Assembly (NCBI RefSeq): GCF_002335445.1
Contig: NZ_BDME01000007.1
Location: 46,944 to 110,943 of the forward strand
DNA: 64,000 nt
Source of the DNA: Lebetimonas natsushimae
GTDB lineage: Bacteria > Campylobacterota > Campylobacteria > Campylobacterales > Nautiliaceae
Direction of reading: 5' to 3'
Each line of letters starts with the position of its first letter. Position 1 is the stretch's first letter. Under the pieces are notes generated by a model. It ran no database searches. It had not been told where the DNA came from and worked only from the letters and a program-made list of their open reading frames with translations. Shown piece after piece: positions 1 to 10,537 of the stretch. The position numbers were made by a program, and so were the translations under genes.

Positions 1-115
1 CGGGAACACTGACTATTTCGGCTTTTGTTCCTATTTTATCAAAAGCGTTTTTCACACTTGCTAAATTTCCCATATTATAATCGACTATACCGATTTTGTA
101 TTTTCCTTTATCCAT
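1..115 (-). CDS. hisH: Imidazole glycerol phosphate synthase subunit HisH, N-terminal part
   Basis: The first 38 codons of a minus-strand gene that leaves the window at its left edge. The start reads MDKGKYKIGIVDYNMGNLAS, with the GIVDYNMGNL motif typical of the HisH class I glutamine amidotransferase N-terminus. HisH supplies ammonia to HisF in histidine biosynthesis in the cytoplasm. The ATG (113-115) is preceded by GGAG eight bases upstream, which overlaps the stop region of the preceding gene, so it is probably the distal gene of the maf/alaS run. The catalytic Cys-His-Glu triad would lie outside the window and cannot be checked. Confidence 0.85.
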   Translation of the reverse strand, partial: MDKGKYKIGIVDYNMGNLASVKNAFDKIGTKAEIVSVP

Positions 116-128
116 TATACATTCTCCA

Positions 129-1025
129 TTATTTTATATCTTTACCTACATTTTTCATATAATATGCAAGCGCAAATAAAAGCAACGTGACGGATATAAG
201 TAAAAGAGCCGCATATTTTAATTTTTCAGGTGCTACCATTGCGGATTTGAACACCATCATAAGCCCTTCAATGGCCAAAGCTATAATAATACTTCCCAAA
301 AATTTAATCATTGTTTTATGTATGGCGAAAGGATGTTCTTCTTTTTCTCCGACGACCTCTTCACTCATAATAGTTTTTACCAAATCAAAAATAGCAAGAG
401 AGAGGGTAATTAAAATAGTTGACTCAAACATTTTCTTAACATCTATATTACTGATGGTATAAGTAAAAAACATTTTAACCCCGTAATAAAAAAGAAGTAC
501 CACAATGGCAAACAAAGCTGCACTGAAAATGGCATAAATTACTTTATTGAAATTAATAAACCATACGTCGCCTCTTTCCTTGTGGATAAATTTTAAAATT
601 TTTTCAAGTGGAATATCTATAACAGCGACATACAGTAAATCACCCCTATCATTAAAAACGGGATACGCGGCGCTTATTACAATTTCTCCCCCTACCAGAC
701 TTGGATAAGGGTCTGTTATAATACATTTTTTCTCTTTTACGGCTTTATAAAAATATGTTCTGTTTGACTGGTTTAATTCAATATTTATTTCTTTAAATTT
801 ATTTTTATTTGTAATCATTTTACTTATCTGTTTGCCGTTTGCATCAAGAATATATGCAACATTTGCTTCGGGAAGCTCATTAATTATTCTAAGCAAACCT
901 TCATACACTACATCCACTCCGATATTTGGAAGTCTGTTTGGTATGTTTCTTTGCATTAAGTAACAAAAATATGCCCTGGCTTCTTTACGGATTTTCTGAA
1001 ATTCCTGAATTTCTTTTATATACAT
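129..1025 (-). CDS. PDC/Cache sensor-domain membrane protein of unknown role
   Basis: A 298-residue protein. Residues about 50-140 look like a PDC/Cache-type sensor fold: AYILDANGKQI, then TYFYKAVKEKK, a DPYPS segment and a strand pair ending LLYVAVIDIPLE. Four hydrophobic segments follow at about 161-189, 202-220, 241-259 and 270-290. No kinase, GGDEF or methyl-accepting domain is present, so signal output is not obvious. Unusually the sensor domain precedes the membrane part and there is no clear N-terminal signal anchor, which suggests a cytoplasmic sensor. Similar proteins occur in other epsilonproteobacteria without a firm function. It overlaps maf upstream by 10 bp and ends 13 bp before hisH. 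Confidence 0.6.
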   Translation of the reverse strand: MYIKEIQEFQKIRKEARAYFCYLMQRNIPNRLPNIGVDVVYEGLLRIINELPEANVAYILDANGKQISKMITNKNKFKEINIELNQSNRTYFYKAVKEKKCIITDPYPSLVGGEIVISAAYPVFNDRGDLLYVAVIDIPLEKILKFIHKERGDVWFINFNKVIYAIFSAALFAIVVLLFYYGVKMFFTYTISNIDVKKMFESTILITLSLAIFDLVKTIMSEEVVGEKEEHPFAIHKTMIKFLGSIIIALAIEGLMMVFKSAMVAPEKLKYAALLLISVTLLLFALAYYMKNVGKDIK

Positions 1026-1570
1026 TTTTCTTCCTTTAAAATATTAATCAACTCTTCTATACACAATCCCATGGCTGTAGATTCATAACCTTTTACATTT
1101 TTTATATATTTTTTGCAAAACCCTTCCACCATACATGCTCCGGCTTTCCCCTGCCATTCATTTGAATCTAAATATTTTTCTAAATCTGATTCATCAAATT
1201 CAAAAAACTCATATATAGTCTCATCACATCTTCCGTAAACCTTACCGTTGATTTTAACCCACATAGAAGTTATAATTTTTATCTCTTTTCCGCTTTGCGC
1301 TAAAAGCAATTTTTTGGCATCCTCACGTGATTTTGCCTTTCTTAGAATATTCTTACCGTCAGTTACCACAGTATCGGCTGTTATTATTTCATCATTAAAA
1401 CATTTAACACATTCTTTGAATTTTCCCCAGCTAGCATTTATTACAAATTCGTAAGGATCTGTAAAATTAAGTTTTTCTTCATCAAAATCACAGCTTTTCT
1501 GAATAAACTCAATCCCTGTTTTTTTTAATAATTCAGCCCTGGTGCTCGATGAAGAACAGAGTATAATCAT
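1016..1570 (-). CDS. maf: Maf-like nucleotide pyrophosphatase
   Basis: A 184-residue cytoplasmic protein with the Maf N-terminal signature SSSSTRAELLKKTGI (residues 5-19) and the ITADTVV motif near residue 65 that carries the catalytic acidic residue in the family. Maf proteins hydrolyse non-canonical or canonical NTPs to NMP and pyrophosphate and were first linked to septum formation. Length is normal for the family. It lies 14 bp after the histidine kinase gene and overlaps the next gene by 10 bp, so it is probably co-transcribed with them. The exact substrate class cannot be told from the sequence. Confidence 0.85.
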   Translation of the reverse strand: MIILCSSSSTRAELLKKTGIEFIQKSCDFDEEKLNFTDPYEFVINASWGKFKECVKCFNDEIITADTVVTDGKNILRKAKSREDAKKLLLAQSGKEIKIITSMWVKINGKVYGRCDETIYEFFEFDESDLEKYLDSNEWQGKAGACMVEGFCKKYIKNVKGYESTAMGLCIEELINILKEEKCI

Positions 1571-1584
1571 AAAAACCTTTTTAA

Positions 1585-3411
1585 TTAAAATTTTAACATA
1601 AAATGATATTCAAAAACATTTTTTGAATTTTGATAATAATGCATATATTTAATATTATATTTTTCACATATCTGTTTTACTATATTAAGTCCGATCCCCA
1701 GTCCTCTTTTATGAGTATGCTCTCTGTAATTTTTTTCAAAAATATTTTTTGAATCTTTTATCTTATCCCCTAGTGTTTCAAATTTCAATATATATTTATT
1801 TTTCTCTTTTTTTAAAGATATAAATATATCTTCGCCTTTTGAGTATTTAATTGAATTTGAAATATTATTATCAATAATTCTTTCAAGTTCTATTTTATTT
1901 ATAATAAAAAACAGATTATTATCAATCTCACAGATAAATTTTTTATTATGTGATTTTGCAATCCTGCCAAAAAAATCGATTCTCTCCTTTAAAACTTCTG
2001 AAACATCGATATTTTCAGGTTTATATTCAACAACATTATTAGAAGAAATATATGCCAAATCCTCATAAGAATTGCTAAGCATAGAAACAGCCGCATCTAT
2101 TTCATCTAAAATTTCCTCCTCATTGCAGGAATCCCTTAATAATTCTATATTTAACAAAATTACATTAAGGGGGGTTCTGATTTGATGAATGGTATCTACA
2201 ATAAAACGTCTGTTTAAATATAAAAGCTGTCTATTTTTATTTATTTCGTCGTTTAACTGTTTAAACAACATATTATAATTGCTTTTTAATTCAGCCAATT
2301 CCTTAATAAAAGAATCTTTCATCTGGCATTTTTTTCTTTCCTTAAATGCATTAACTAATAGATTGATATTTTTAATAAAATATTTTTTAGCAAAAAAATA
2401 AAAAAACAAAATAAAAAATGTAATCAAAATAAGAATTATCAAAAAATTTTCAAATAATTTTTTTTGTGATTGTTTTAAACTTGTCAAGTCAAAATCCATC
2501 TCTATTATTAACCTGTTGTCTTTATTGTTAACAATACCGTTAACTAATACAAACATTTTTAAACTGTTATCTTCCAGTTTATAAATAATATTATTATGCT
2601 TTTTAAAAATATTTATAATATAATCCATTATTTCTATACTGCTTTTTTTGGCAATATCTTTATCTTCACTGAAATACAATAAAAAATTTTTTGAAAATGC
2701 CCATATTTTATTTAAAGGTAATTTTTTATCAAATCTTTTTTCAAAATTGACAGGATAAATTAAATATTTACTAACTAAATATAATTTTAAATCCTTAATT
2801 GCAGGTTTTACAAAATGATATATTTCTTTTAATTTGGGATAAATATCCAAAACATAAGCCAGCTGAAGTAAATATTTTCCATCATATGAACGTGTTAAAT
2901 AATACTGTTTCAGATTTTTAGAAGCAACATCTAAATAAATAGGTGAAATATCTATTTTCTTTTTTTCATTAAAAACATCGTCTAAAATTTTTCTAAAAGC
3001 CGGAAATTTTCCCAAATCATATCCAATATCGGGAGTATATGTACCGTTTATTATTTTATAATTTCTGTCTATCTGAAAAATTTCATATTTTCCAATATCC
3101 AAAGTGGAATTTAAAATTTTGGAAGCTTTTTGTATATTAAATTTACCGTTTTTATAAAATCCATTTAACCTAAACGTATTTTTTATATTTATTTTTTCAT
3201 GTATTTTATAAATATAAAGGGATTTATCAAATATGTTTTTAAATTTGTCTTTTATAGTCAAAGCTTCTATTTTATGTTTATTTACAAAATTGTTAAATAA
3301 AATTTCTTTTGCTTTAAAATATTGAGCATACACTATTAAACTGATAATCAAAAAAAAGAAAAAGAAAAAGAAAAAAAGCAGTTCATTAATAGAAAATTTA
3401 TGCTTTAACAA
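1585..3411 (-). CDS. Membrane sensor histidine kinase
   Basis: A 608-residue kinase. An N-terminal membrane anchor (about 10-30) contains eight Phe in a row. A large periplasmic sensor region (about 35-325) follows, then a second membrane segment (about 330-352), a linker, and the kinase core. The H-box is VDTIHQIRTPLN, an N-box-like stretch is IIDNNISNSIKYS, and the G-box is RGLGIGLNIVKQI. The H-box has HQIRTP rather than the usual HELRTP. It overlaps the response regulator gene by 14 bp, so the two form a translationally coupled pair. The periplasmic ligand is unknown. The Phe run is encoded by a T/C homopolymer-rich tract (3350-3377), discussed as a finding. Confidence 0.85.
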   Translation of the reverse strand: MLKHKFSINELLFFFFFFFFLIISLIVYAQYFKAKEILFNNFVNKHKIEALTIKDKFKNIFDKSLYIYKIHEKINIKNTFRLNGFYKNGKFNIQKASKILNSTLDIGKYEIFQIDRNYKIINGTYTPDIGYDLGKFPAFRKILDDVFNEKKKIDISPIYLDVASKNLKQYYLTRSYDGKYLLQLAYVLDIYPKLKEIYHFVKPAIKDLKLYLVSKYLIYPVNFEKRFDKKLPLNKIWAFSKNFLLYFSEDKDIAKKSSIEIMDYIINIFKKHNNIIYKLEDNSLKMFVLVNGIVNNKDNRLIIEMDFDLTSLKQSQKKLFENFLIILILITFFILFFYFFAKKYFIKNINLLVNAFKERKKCQMKDSFIKELAELKSNYNMLFKQLNDEINKNRQLLYLNRRFIVDTIHQIRTPLNVILLNIELLRDSCNEEEILDEIDAAVSMLSNSYEDLAYISSNNVVEYKPENIDVSEVLKERIDFFGRIAKSHNKKFICEIDNNLFFIINKIELERIIDNNISNSIKYSKGEDIFISLKKEKNKYILKFETLGDKIKDSKNIFEKNYREHTHKRGLGIGLNIVKQICEKYNIKYMHYYQNSKNVFEYHFMLKF

Positions 3412-4057
3412 ATTTATACCCTATACCAACAACACTTACAATATATTTATTGTTTAATTTTGATTTTAATGAACTAACCAATTGTCTTAACGGATAATTT
3501 TCCTTTTTTTCACCTTCCCACACAAAATTTATAATTTCTTCTTTAGGAACAGTTCTGTTTAAATTGGTAATTAAAATATACAAAAGTCTTCTTTCTTTTT
3601 TTCTAAGATCAACTGGTTTATCATCAATAAATAGATCCATTGTACTTTTTATAAACCTTAGATTGTCAATGATAATTTCATCATCATTATTATTTTCTTT
3701 TTGTTTATTTAATAAATTCTTTATTCTAATTAAAAGTTCCTTTGCATGAAAAGGTTTTTTAATATATTCATTACATCCATGATTATATGCTTTTTCTATA
3801 TCTTCAATTTCAGCAGATGCTGTTATCATAATCACTATTGCATCAGGATTTTTATGCTTGATAAGTTTTAATAACTTATGCCCGTCAAGTTTCGGCAAAT
3901 TTATATCAAGCAAATAAACATCATAATCATTTTCTAAAATTTCATTAAAAGCCTCTTCTCCGTCACCAGTTATATTTACACTAAAATTATTTTTTTCTAA
4001 AACCTTTTTCAGGGCATTTGCCAAAGGTAAATCATCTTCCACTATTAATAAATTCAT
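3398..4057 (-). CDS. OmpR/PhoB-type response regulator
   Basis: A 219-residue two-domain regulator. The receiver domain (1-115) has the acidic pair EDD at 7-9, the phospho-acceptor in VYLLDINLP (Asp near 51), a Thr in IMITASAE and the Lys of EYIKKPF. The C-terminal winged-helix DNA-binding domain (about 125-219) ends VVGIGYKFVKA, typical of the OmpR family. It starts 16 bp after alaS with a strong GGAG-type site, and overlaps its partner kinase by 14 bp. Target genes cannot be inferred from the sequence. Confidence 0.9.
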   Translation of the reverse strand: MNLLIVEDDLPLANALKKVLEKNNFSVNITGDGEEAFNEILENDYDVYLLDINLPKLDGHKLLKLIKHKNPDAIVIMITASAEIEDIEKAYNHGCNEYIKKPFHAKELLIRIKNLLNKQKENNNDDEIIIDNLRFIKSTMDLFIDDKPVDLRKKERRLLYILITNLNRTVPKEEIINFVWEGEKKENYPLRQLVSSLKSKLNNKYIVSVVGIGYKFVKA

Positions 4058-4073
4058 CCCCCTTTTTCTCCTT

Positions 4074-6611
4074 TTATAAAAATTTTTCTTTTACTTTATT
4101 CATCATTTCATCTATTTTGCTTTCATCTTTTCCGCCGCCCTGTGCAAAGTCAGGTTTTCCACCGCCTTTCCCGCCAACGATAGGAGCAAATTCTTTGATA
4201 AGTTCACCTGCTTTAATTTCAGGTATTTTACTTACAGCCACAATAGAAACTTTACCATTGTTAACTCCAGCCAAAAATGCAACCAGATTATCAATTTTAC
4301 CTTTTAAGTCTGTTGCAATTTCCCTGAGATTTGCATTATCAATTCTTTCAATTACAAAATTGATACCGTTTTTTTCTATCGGTTTAATCTCTTTAACCGC
4401 CGCTTTTTGAAGAGTTTTAATTTCCTCTTTTAATTTTTTAATTTCCTCTTTTTGCTTTTCAATAAATGTTTTTATATCTTTTGCTTTATTTTCTGCCTTA
4501 ATTTCTTCCACTAAGTCTCTATAACCTTTTGCATATTTATATGCACTAAGCCCGGCAACCGCCTCAATTCTTCTAACACCTGCACTGACCCCGCTTTCTT
4601 TTGTTATATAAAAACTTCCGATTTCAGCCGTATTTTTTACGTGGATTCCACCGCAAAGCTCAACTGAAAAATCTCCAAATTTTACCACCCTTACAATATC
4701 GCCATATTTTTCACCAAAAAGAGCCATAGCCCCTAGTTTTTTAGCCTCATCAATTGGCATTTCGGCTACTTCGCCTTTAATTCCTCTTGCTATTACATTA
4801 TTTACCATTTCTTCTATTTTATCAAGTTCTTCTTTAGTAAGCGCTTTTGGATGGGTAAAGTCAAATCTAAGCCTGTTAGCTTCAACCAAACTTCCAGCCT
4901 GAGTTACATGTTCTCCCAATACTTTTCTAAGTGCTGCGTGAAGCAAGTGGGTAGCTGAGTGGTGTTTTGCAATTTCACGTCTCATTTCATCAACAATTGC
5001 CTCAACCTCATCGCCTATTTTTAGTTTTGCATCTTCCACTTTTGAGAGGTTTCTTTCATCAAATTTTTTAGTATCCACTACTTTTGCACAAATTTCATCG
5101 CCGCATTTAATAATACCTTTATCTCCTATTTGCCCTCCGCTTTCTGCATAGAAAGGAGTTTCTTCTAACATCACCCAGCCAGAACCGTTAAGTTCTTTTA
5201 CTTCATTAAATTCTTCATCAAAAAGGGCTTTTATTTTTGTTTTATGAGATGTTTTTTCATATCCTACAAATTTATTTGCCCCGTATTTTTCTAGGTCTTT
5301 AAGATTTATTTTTTTATCCCCGCTGCCTTTCCAATTAGCTCTAGCTCTTTCTTTTTGCTCGTTCATAAGTTTTTCAAAAGTTTCAATATCCACTCTTTTT
5401 CCAACTTCCCTTAACATATCCTGGGTTAAATCAAGAGGAAATCCGTATGTATCATAAAGTTTAAATGCAATTTCACCGCTGAATATATCGCCTGTTGTTT
5501 TGGCAAGTGCTTCTTTAAATAACTCCATTCCTTTATCAATAGTGGCAAAAAATCTCTCTTCTTCCATTTTCATAGCGTCTTTTACAGCTTCTTTTTTCTC
5601 AATCAGATATGGATACTGATGTCCCATTTGATTTACAAGGGTATCAACGATTTTATACATAAAAGGTTCTTTCATTCCGAGCATATAACCGTGTCTTACG
5701 CCCCTTCTTAAAATCCTCCTTAAAACGTATCCCCTGCCTTCCCTGTCAAATCTTACACCCTGGGCTAAAAGAAAAGTAACAGCTCTTATATGGTCTGCTA
5801 TAACCCTGTGAGATGCCCCTCTTTTATCTGTAAAATATTCTTTTCCAGTAATTTCTACAACCCTGTTTATTAAGGGTTTAAAAATAGAAGTTTCATAGTT
5901 GCTTGTAACCCCTTCTTTAATGGCAGTTATTCTCTCAAGCCCCATTCCTGTATCGATACTTGGTTTTGGAAGCGGCGTTAAATTTCCTTTTTCATCTCTA
6001 TTATACTGCATAAAAACCAAATTCCAGATTTCAAGAAATCTGTCCCCTTCTCCTCCTAAATAATCTTCGGGTGAATTAAACTTATCGGCTCCCTGGTCGT
6101 AATGTATCTCGCTGCATGGCCCGCATGGACCTGTATCTCCCATTTGCCAGAAATTGTCCTTATCCCCCATTTTTACAATTCTATCTTTACTAACATACTT
6201 TTCCCAAATTTTCCCGGCCTCATCATCGCTTTCGTGGATTGTAATCCAGAGTCTGTCCTTATCAAGTTTAAGAACTTCTGTCACAAATTCCCATGCATAT
6301 GCAATTGCCTCTTCTTTAAAATAATCCCCGAAAGAAAAGTTTCCAAGCATTTCAAAAAGCGTATGGTGACGGTTTGTATATCCTACATTTTCCAAGTCAT
6401 TGTGTTTTCCGCCGGCCCTCATACAAAGCTGGCTTGAACAAGCCCTAGGAGGCTCAGGGGCTGGTTTTTCCCCGGTAAAAATAGGTTTAAACTGAACCAT
6501 TCCCGCATTTGTAAAGAGCAAACTCGGATCATCCGGCACAAGCGGGGATGACGGATAAACCTTATGTCCCTTTTTTTCAAAAAAATCTAAAAATTCTTTT
6601 CTTATATCCAT
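4074..6611 (-). CDS. alaS: Alanyl-tRNA synthetase
   Basis: An 845-residue class II synthetase that charges tRNA-Ala. The catalytic N-terminus contains [19 protein letters not shown] and the [11 protein letters not shown] segment. The editing domain carries the zinc-ligand motif [12 protein letters not shown] and the second motif CGGIHVKNT. The C-terminal glycine-rich oligomerisation (DHHA1-type) region includes [16 protein letters not shown]. Length is close to the usual 850-880. It is the first gene of a minus-strand group running through the two-component system and maf; the linkage to a two-component system is not functionally meaningful as far as I can tell. An AAGG Shine-Dalgarno lies just before the ATG. 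Confidence 0.97.
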   Translation of the reverse strand: MDIRKEFLDFFEKKGHKVYPSSPLVPDDPSLLFTNAGMVQFKPIFTGEKPAPEPPRACSSQLCMRAGGKHNDLENVGYTNRHHTLFEMLGNFSFGDYFKEEAIAYAWEFVTEVLKLDKDRLWITIHESDDEAGKIWEKYVSKDRIVKMGDKDNFWQMGDTGPCGPCSEIHYDQGADKFNSPEDYLGGEGDRFLEIWNLVFMQYNRDEKGNLTPLPKPSIDTGMGLERITAIKEGVTSNYETSIFKPLINRVVEITGKEYFTDKRGASHRVIADHIRAVTFLLAQGVRFDREGRGYVLRRILRRGVRHGYMLGMKEPFMYKIVDTLVNQMGHQYPYLIEKKEAVKDAMKMEEERFFATIDKGMELFKEALAKTTGDIFSGEIAFKLYDTYGFPLDLTQDMLREVGKRVDIETFEKLMNEQKERARANWKGSGDKKINLKDLEKYGANKFVGYEKTSHKTKIKALFDEEFNEVKELNGSGWVMLEETPFYAESGGQIGDKGIIKCGDEICAKVVDTKKFDERNLSKVEDAKLKIGDEVEAIVDEMRREIAKHHSATHLLHAALRKVLGEHVTQAGSLVEANRLRFDFTHPKALTKEELDKIEEMVNNVIARGIKGEVAEMPIDEAKKLGAMALFGEKYGDIVRVVKFGDFSVELCGGIHVKNTAEIGSFYITKESGVSAGVRRIEAVAGLSAYKYAKGYRDLVEEIKAENKAKDIKTFIEKQKEEIKKLKEEIKTLQKAAVKEIKPIEKNGINFVIERIDNANLREIATDLKGKIDNLVAFLAGVNNGKVSIVAVSKIPEIKAGELIKEFAPIVGGKGGGKPDFAQGGGKDESKIDEMMNKVKEKFL

Positions 6612-6700
6612 TAATGGCCTTTTTTGATAAAATTTTAACTAAAAAAAACAAAAAATGGAAAAATATTTTTAAATTAAAAATTTAAAGTGAAAAACAACAA

Positions 6701-7762
6701 ATGTATGAAAAAGAATTAAATATTTTAAAGAAAAAAAACCGACTCCGTAAAAGGAATCTTTATCCTGACAATATAACAGATTTGGCAAGTAACGATTATC
6801 TGGGACTTGCAGAAAATAAAAAAATTTTAGATAAAGCCTGCTCTAAAGCTAAAGAATTTAAATCACACTCAGCAAAAGCATCGATGCTTGTAAACGGCTA
6901 CCATAGGGCACATAGACTACTTGAAGACAAATTAAAAAATCTTAATAATTTTGAAGAGGCTTTAATTCTTGGCAGCGGATTTTTAGCAAATATGGCTTTG
7001 TTTGAACTTGGCAGAAAAGGTGATATTTTTTATGTGGATGAAGAATACCACGCAAGCGGAATAATCGGAAGCAAACTAACTGGTGCCGAAGTTAAATTTT
7101 TTAAACATAATGATTTTGAAAACTTAAAAAAAATCTCAGTTGATTATAAAAAGTACAATAGAGTTTTTACAGTGGTTGAGGGGATTTACTCTATGATGGG
7201 AGATAAGGTAAAAAAAGAAATAACAGATTACGCCCAGGAAATAGGACACCTGATAATAGACGAAGCCCACAGTGTAGGTGTAATTGGAAATAATTTAATG
7301 GGAATTACTGATGAATATAATTTAAATCCGAACAAAACCATAAAAATGGGAACTTTAGGAAAAGCACTTGGAAGTTACGGGGCTTATATTTTGGCAAAAA
7401 AAGAAGTAATTGAATTTTTACTTAATAAGGCAAGAAGTGTAATTTATACAACCGCCTTAAGCCCTGTCGATTCACTGATTGCATATTACGGTTTGGAAGA
7501 AATTGAAAATAACCTGAATTTGTTTAAAGAAAAAATCAAAAAAAGAAAAGAACTTTTTAACACTGATTCGCTTATAAAAATAATTCCTGCAAAAGACAAT
7601 GAAACACTGCTTCAAAAACAAAAAGAACTTTTAGAAAAAAATATTTTAATTGGCGCTATTCGCCCCCCAACAGTTAAGAATCCAATTTACAGGGTTATTT
7701 TAAGAGCGAATGTAAATCTTGATATAATTTCTAAAACTTTAAATTTTTTAGGAGATAAATGA
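6701..7762 (+). CDS. bioF: 8-amino-7-oxononanoate synthase-like PLP enzyme
   Basis: A 353-residue alpha-oxoamine synthase. Visible motifs are LASNDYLGLA, LILGSGFLANMAL, the PLP-contacting DEAHSVGVIG and the lysine loop MGTLGKALGSYGA that carries the Schiff-base Lys. The best fit is BioF, which condenses pimeloyl-thioester and alanine in biotin synthesis; bioB is 9 kb away in the same window. At 353 residues it is short for BioF (380-400) but the catalytic elements are present. Other alpha-oxoamine synthases (Kbl, serine palmitoyltransferase) are less likely. It overlaps the downstream PBP gene by 4 bp (ATGA). Confidence 0.8.
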   Translation: MYEKELNILKKKNRLRKRNLYPDNITDLASNDYLGLAENKKILDKACSKAKEFKSHSAKASMLVNGYHRAHRLLEDKLKNLNNFEEALILGSGFLANMALFELGRKGDIFYVDEEYHASGIIGSKLTGAEVKFFKHNDFENLKKISVDYKKYNRVFTVVEGIYSMMGDKVKKEITDYAQEIGHLIIDEAHSVGVIGNNLMGITDEYNLNPNKTIKMGTLGKALGSYGAYILAKKEVIEFLLNKARSVIYTTALSPVDSLIAYYGLEEIENNLNLFKEKIKKRKELFNTDSLIKIIPAKDNETLLQKQKELLEKNILIGAIRPPTVKNPIYRVILRANVNLDIISKTLNFLGDK

Positions 7763-9705
7763 TAAAAAAGATTTTTACCTTTTTTTTAATGATTTTAAGC
7801 TTAATTATTTTAGCTGGAATTGGATATTTATTTTATTTATATAATGATACAAGGTTTGTAGCTTCAAAAATCATTTATTACAATCCTCCAATTTCAGCCA
7901 GATTTTATGACAGAAACGGCAAACTTATTGATGTGAGATTTTCAAAACAAAACCGTTTCTATGTAAAATATAAAGATATACCGGGAAGAGTGATAGAAAC
8001 TTTAATCGCCACAGAAGACACTTCTTTTTTCGAACATGAAGGGATAAACATAAATGCCATTTTAAGGGCACTCATAAAAGATATAAAAGCAGGGAAAAAA
8101 GTTGAAGGAGCCTCCACAATAACACAGCAGTTAGTCAGGAATATTTATTTAAACAGAAAAAAAACACTAAAAAGAAAATTAAAAGAAATTATCATTTCCA
8201 TGAAAGTAGAACATATTTTAACCAAAGAACAAATTCTTGAGAGATATCTAAACCAGATTTATTTCGGTCACGGATACTATGGAATAGCCACAGCATCCTA
8301 TGGATATTTTCACAAAAAATTAAAAGATTTAAGTCTAAAAGAAATAGCAATGCTTATAGCCCTTCCTAAAGGTCCAAGCCTTTACGATCCGACCAAACAT
8401 TATGAACTCAATTTAAAAAGGGCAAATTCCATTGTCAAAAGAATGTATCTTCTTGGCTGGATTAATGCGGACGAATACAAACAAGCCATTTTAGCACATC
8501 CAAAAGTTTATAAATACATGATAGCCCCTGAAATTAAAAATTTAGTTGGATATGCGATAGATACTGCAATAAACAGACTCTCAAAACAATATCACAATTT
8601 ATTAAGTAGAGGATACGATATATATTTAACAATTGACTTAGATTATCAAAAAATAGCAAATAAAGCCCTTTTACAAAATCAAAAAAGACTATTACAGTTA
8701 AACCCGGAGCTTAATAAATCAAATTTAAATGGAGCGTTAATTAATATAAATCAAAAAACCGGGGAAGTTTTAGCTTTAATCGGGGGAGTTGATTATAAAA
8801 AAAGTAAATTCAACAGGGTAACCCAGTCTAAAAGAAGTGTTGGAAGCGCCATAAAGCCTTTTATTTATCAAATAGCCTTAAACATCGGTTATAATCCTGC
8901 AAGCCTTATTCCCGACATCAAAAGAACTTTTAAAATTCCAACCGATACACCAGAAGAAGACAAATACTGGAAACCAAAGAACTATGAAAAAAACACCCTA
9001 GGACTTATAACTTTAAGAGAAGCCCTCGTTCATTCAAGAAATCTTGCTACCATTAATCTTGTGTTATCAATAGGTCTTGATACTGTTTTAAAAGAACTTT
9101 ATAACCTCGGATTTAACAACCTTCCAAAAAATTTAAGTATAGCCCTAGGAAGTGTGGGTATTCCTATGTGGAATTTCGCCCAGAATTATACAATTATTAG
9201 CAATTACGGAACAAAAAGTTATTTACATATCGTAAAAAAAATAGTTATGCCAAAAGATGAAATGGTTATAAGAATGGAACCTAAATATGAATATATCGAA
9301 CCGGATTATCAGGCATATTTGATGATAGATATCCTAAAAGATGTTGTTAAAAAGGGAACAGGAAGAAACGCAAGAATAAACGGTATTGAAATAGCAGGAA
9401 AAACAGGAACCACCAATAATTATACAGATGCTTGGTTTTGCGGATTCACACCGGACAGTGAAACACTTGTCTGGTTTGGAAATGACGATTATACAAGTTT
9501 AGGCAAATCAATGACAGGGGGAAGGGTAAGCGCACCCGCATTTAAATATTTTTATCAAAATCTTTTAAAAATACACCCTGAACTGACTCGTCATTTCAAA
9601 AAACCAAAAAAAGTTAAAACTTTTATATTGCCAAACGGCAAAAAAGAGCTCTTCACCCCTCTTTCCCCTCCTCCAAAACAAACTTACGGAGTACCGGTTT
9701 TTTAA
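7759..9705 (+). CDS. Class A penicillin-binding protein (PBP1A type)
   Basis: A 648-residue bifunctional peptidoglycan synthase with a single N-terminal membrane anchor (about 5-27). The glycosyltransferase-51 domain shows EDTSFFEHEGI with the catalytic Glu, EGASTITQQLVRN and RYLNQIYFGHG. The transpeptidase domain has the SxxK motif in SVGSAIKPF, an SRN triad and KTGTTNNYTDAWF. It polymerises and cross-links murein in the periplasm. Translation is coupled to bioF by a 4-bp overlap, which looks like simple packing. Its last 53 bp overlap the convergent EamA gene. Confidence 0.93.
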   Translation: MIKKIFTFFLMILSLIILAGIGYLFYLYNDTRFVASKIIYYNPPISARFYDRNGKLIDVRFSKQNRFYVKYKDIPGRVIETLIATEDTSFFEHEGININAILRALIKDIKAGKKVEGASTITQQLVRNIYLNRKKTLKRKLKEIIISMKVEHILTKEQILERYLNQIYFGHGYYGIATASYGYFHKKLKDLSLKEIAMLIALPKGPSLYDPTKHYELNLKRANSIVKRMYLLGWINADEYKQAILAHPKVYKYMIAPEIKNLVGYAIDTAINRLSKQYHNLLSRGYDIYLTIDLDYQKIANKALLQNQKRLLQLNPELNKSNLNGALININQKTGEVLALIGGVDYKKSKFNRVTQSKRSVGSAIKPFIYQIALNIGYNPASLIPDIKRTFKIPTDTPEEDKYWKPKNYEKNTLGLITLREALVHSRNLATINLVLSIGLDTVLKELYNLGFNNLPKNLSIALGSVGIPMWNFAQNYTIISNYGTKSYLHIVKKIVMPKDEMVIRMEPKYEYIEPDYQAYLMIDILKDVVKKGTGRNARINGIEIAGKTGTTNNYTDAWFCGFTPDSETLVWFGNDDYTSLGKSMTGGRVSAPAFKYFYQNLLKIHPELTRHFKKPKKVKTFILPNGKKELFTPLSPPPKQTYGVPVF

Positions 9706-10537
9706 TCTCCCCCACACTCATAAAAACACCGGCAAAAAATACCAAAATCCCACCGATAATTTGATACACATTTGGCACCTGCCCCAAAACAATCCAGGCA
9801 AGCAATATTGCAAAAAACAAGTCAGAAAAAGCAATAATTGAAGCGGTTGTAACTTTTATATAATTAAGTGAATCATACCATAAAAAAAGCGCTATTGCTG
9901 TATGAACTATTCCGGTAATAGCAGAAACAATTACTGCCTCAGTAGTAAGATTAAAATCATTTATAAATAAAAATGGAAATGTTAAAAAAATGGATATAAA
10001 AACCTGCCAGGCGGTAACATCAATAGCTTTGTGATATTTTGTGGCAATTTTAGAAAAAAATCCCAAAAGCCCGTAAAACACCCCTGAAAAAATGGCAATT
10101 AAAACATACTTGTTTATTTCAATTTCACCTTTTACACTGAAAAGCACTCCTAAAAAAGCCAAAAATACTGCGATTATCAGGTTTTTTGTGAGTTTCTCCC
10201 TTAAAAAAATTACAGACAAAATAATAGTAAAAATAGGCCCCGTATAATACATAACAATCACAGTTGAAATGCTTATAAAATTTACCGCCCAAAAAAGAAA
10301 AATCCAGTTAAGACTAAGCATTACACCTGAGAGAAACACAGGCCAAAAAGGTTTTAATTTTAAAAGCTCTTTAAATCCGGTTTTTTTAATTGCAAAATAT
10401 AATAAAAATGGAAAGGCAAAAATAACCCTCAAAAACACAAAAACACCGCTTGGCAGGTGTGAGAGAATAGACATAATAGGAGTACTGCCCCATAAAAAAG
10501 CGGCAGTAAACATTTCAATTAAGCCTCTTTTTTTCAT
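9653..10537 (-). CDS. EamA/DMT-family transporter
   Basis: A 294-residue drug/metabolite transporter with about ten hydrophobic segments arranged as two EamA repeats (N-half with FLWGSTPIMSIL, C-half with ITGIVHTAIALFLWYDSL). Such proteins export amino acids, metabolites or toxic compounds; the substrate is unknown. It overlaps the upstream XRE-cupin regulator by 4 bp (start 10537, regulator stop 10534), so this regulator probably controls or co-varies with the exporter. The 3' end overlaps the convergent PBP gene by 53 bp. Confidence 0.85.
   Translation of the reverse strand: MKKRGLIEMFTAAFLWGSTPIMSILSHLPSGVFVFLRVIFAFPFLLYFAIKKTGFKELLKLKPFWPVFLSGVMLSLNWIFLFWAVNFISISTVIVMYYTGPIFTIILSVIFLREKLTKNLIIAVFLAFLGVLFSVKGEIEINKYVLIAIFSGVFYGLLGFFSKIATKYHKAIDVTAWQVFISIFLTFPFLFINDFNLTTEAVIVSAITGIVHTAIALFLWYDSLNYIKVTTASIIAFSDLFFAILLAWIVLGQVPNVYQIIGGILVFFAGVFMSVGEIKKPVLRKFVLEEGKEG

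Noticed and set aside
9653..9705. 53-bp convergent overlap of the PBP and EamA genes as a sign that one end is wrong
   Set aside because: Both proteins have plausible C-termini and similar convergent overlaps occur at 52394, 40405 and 36746; overlap is normal in this compact genome.
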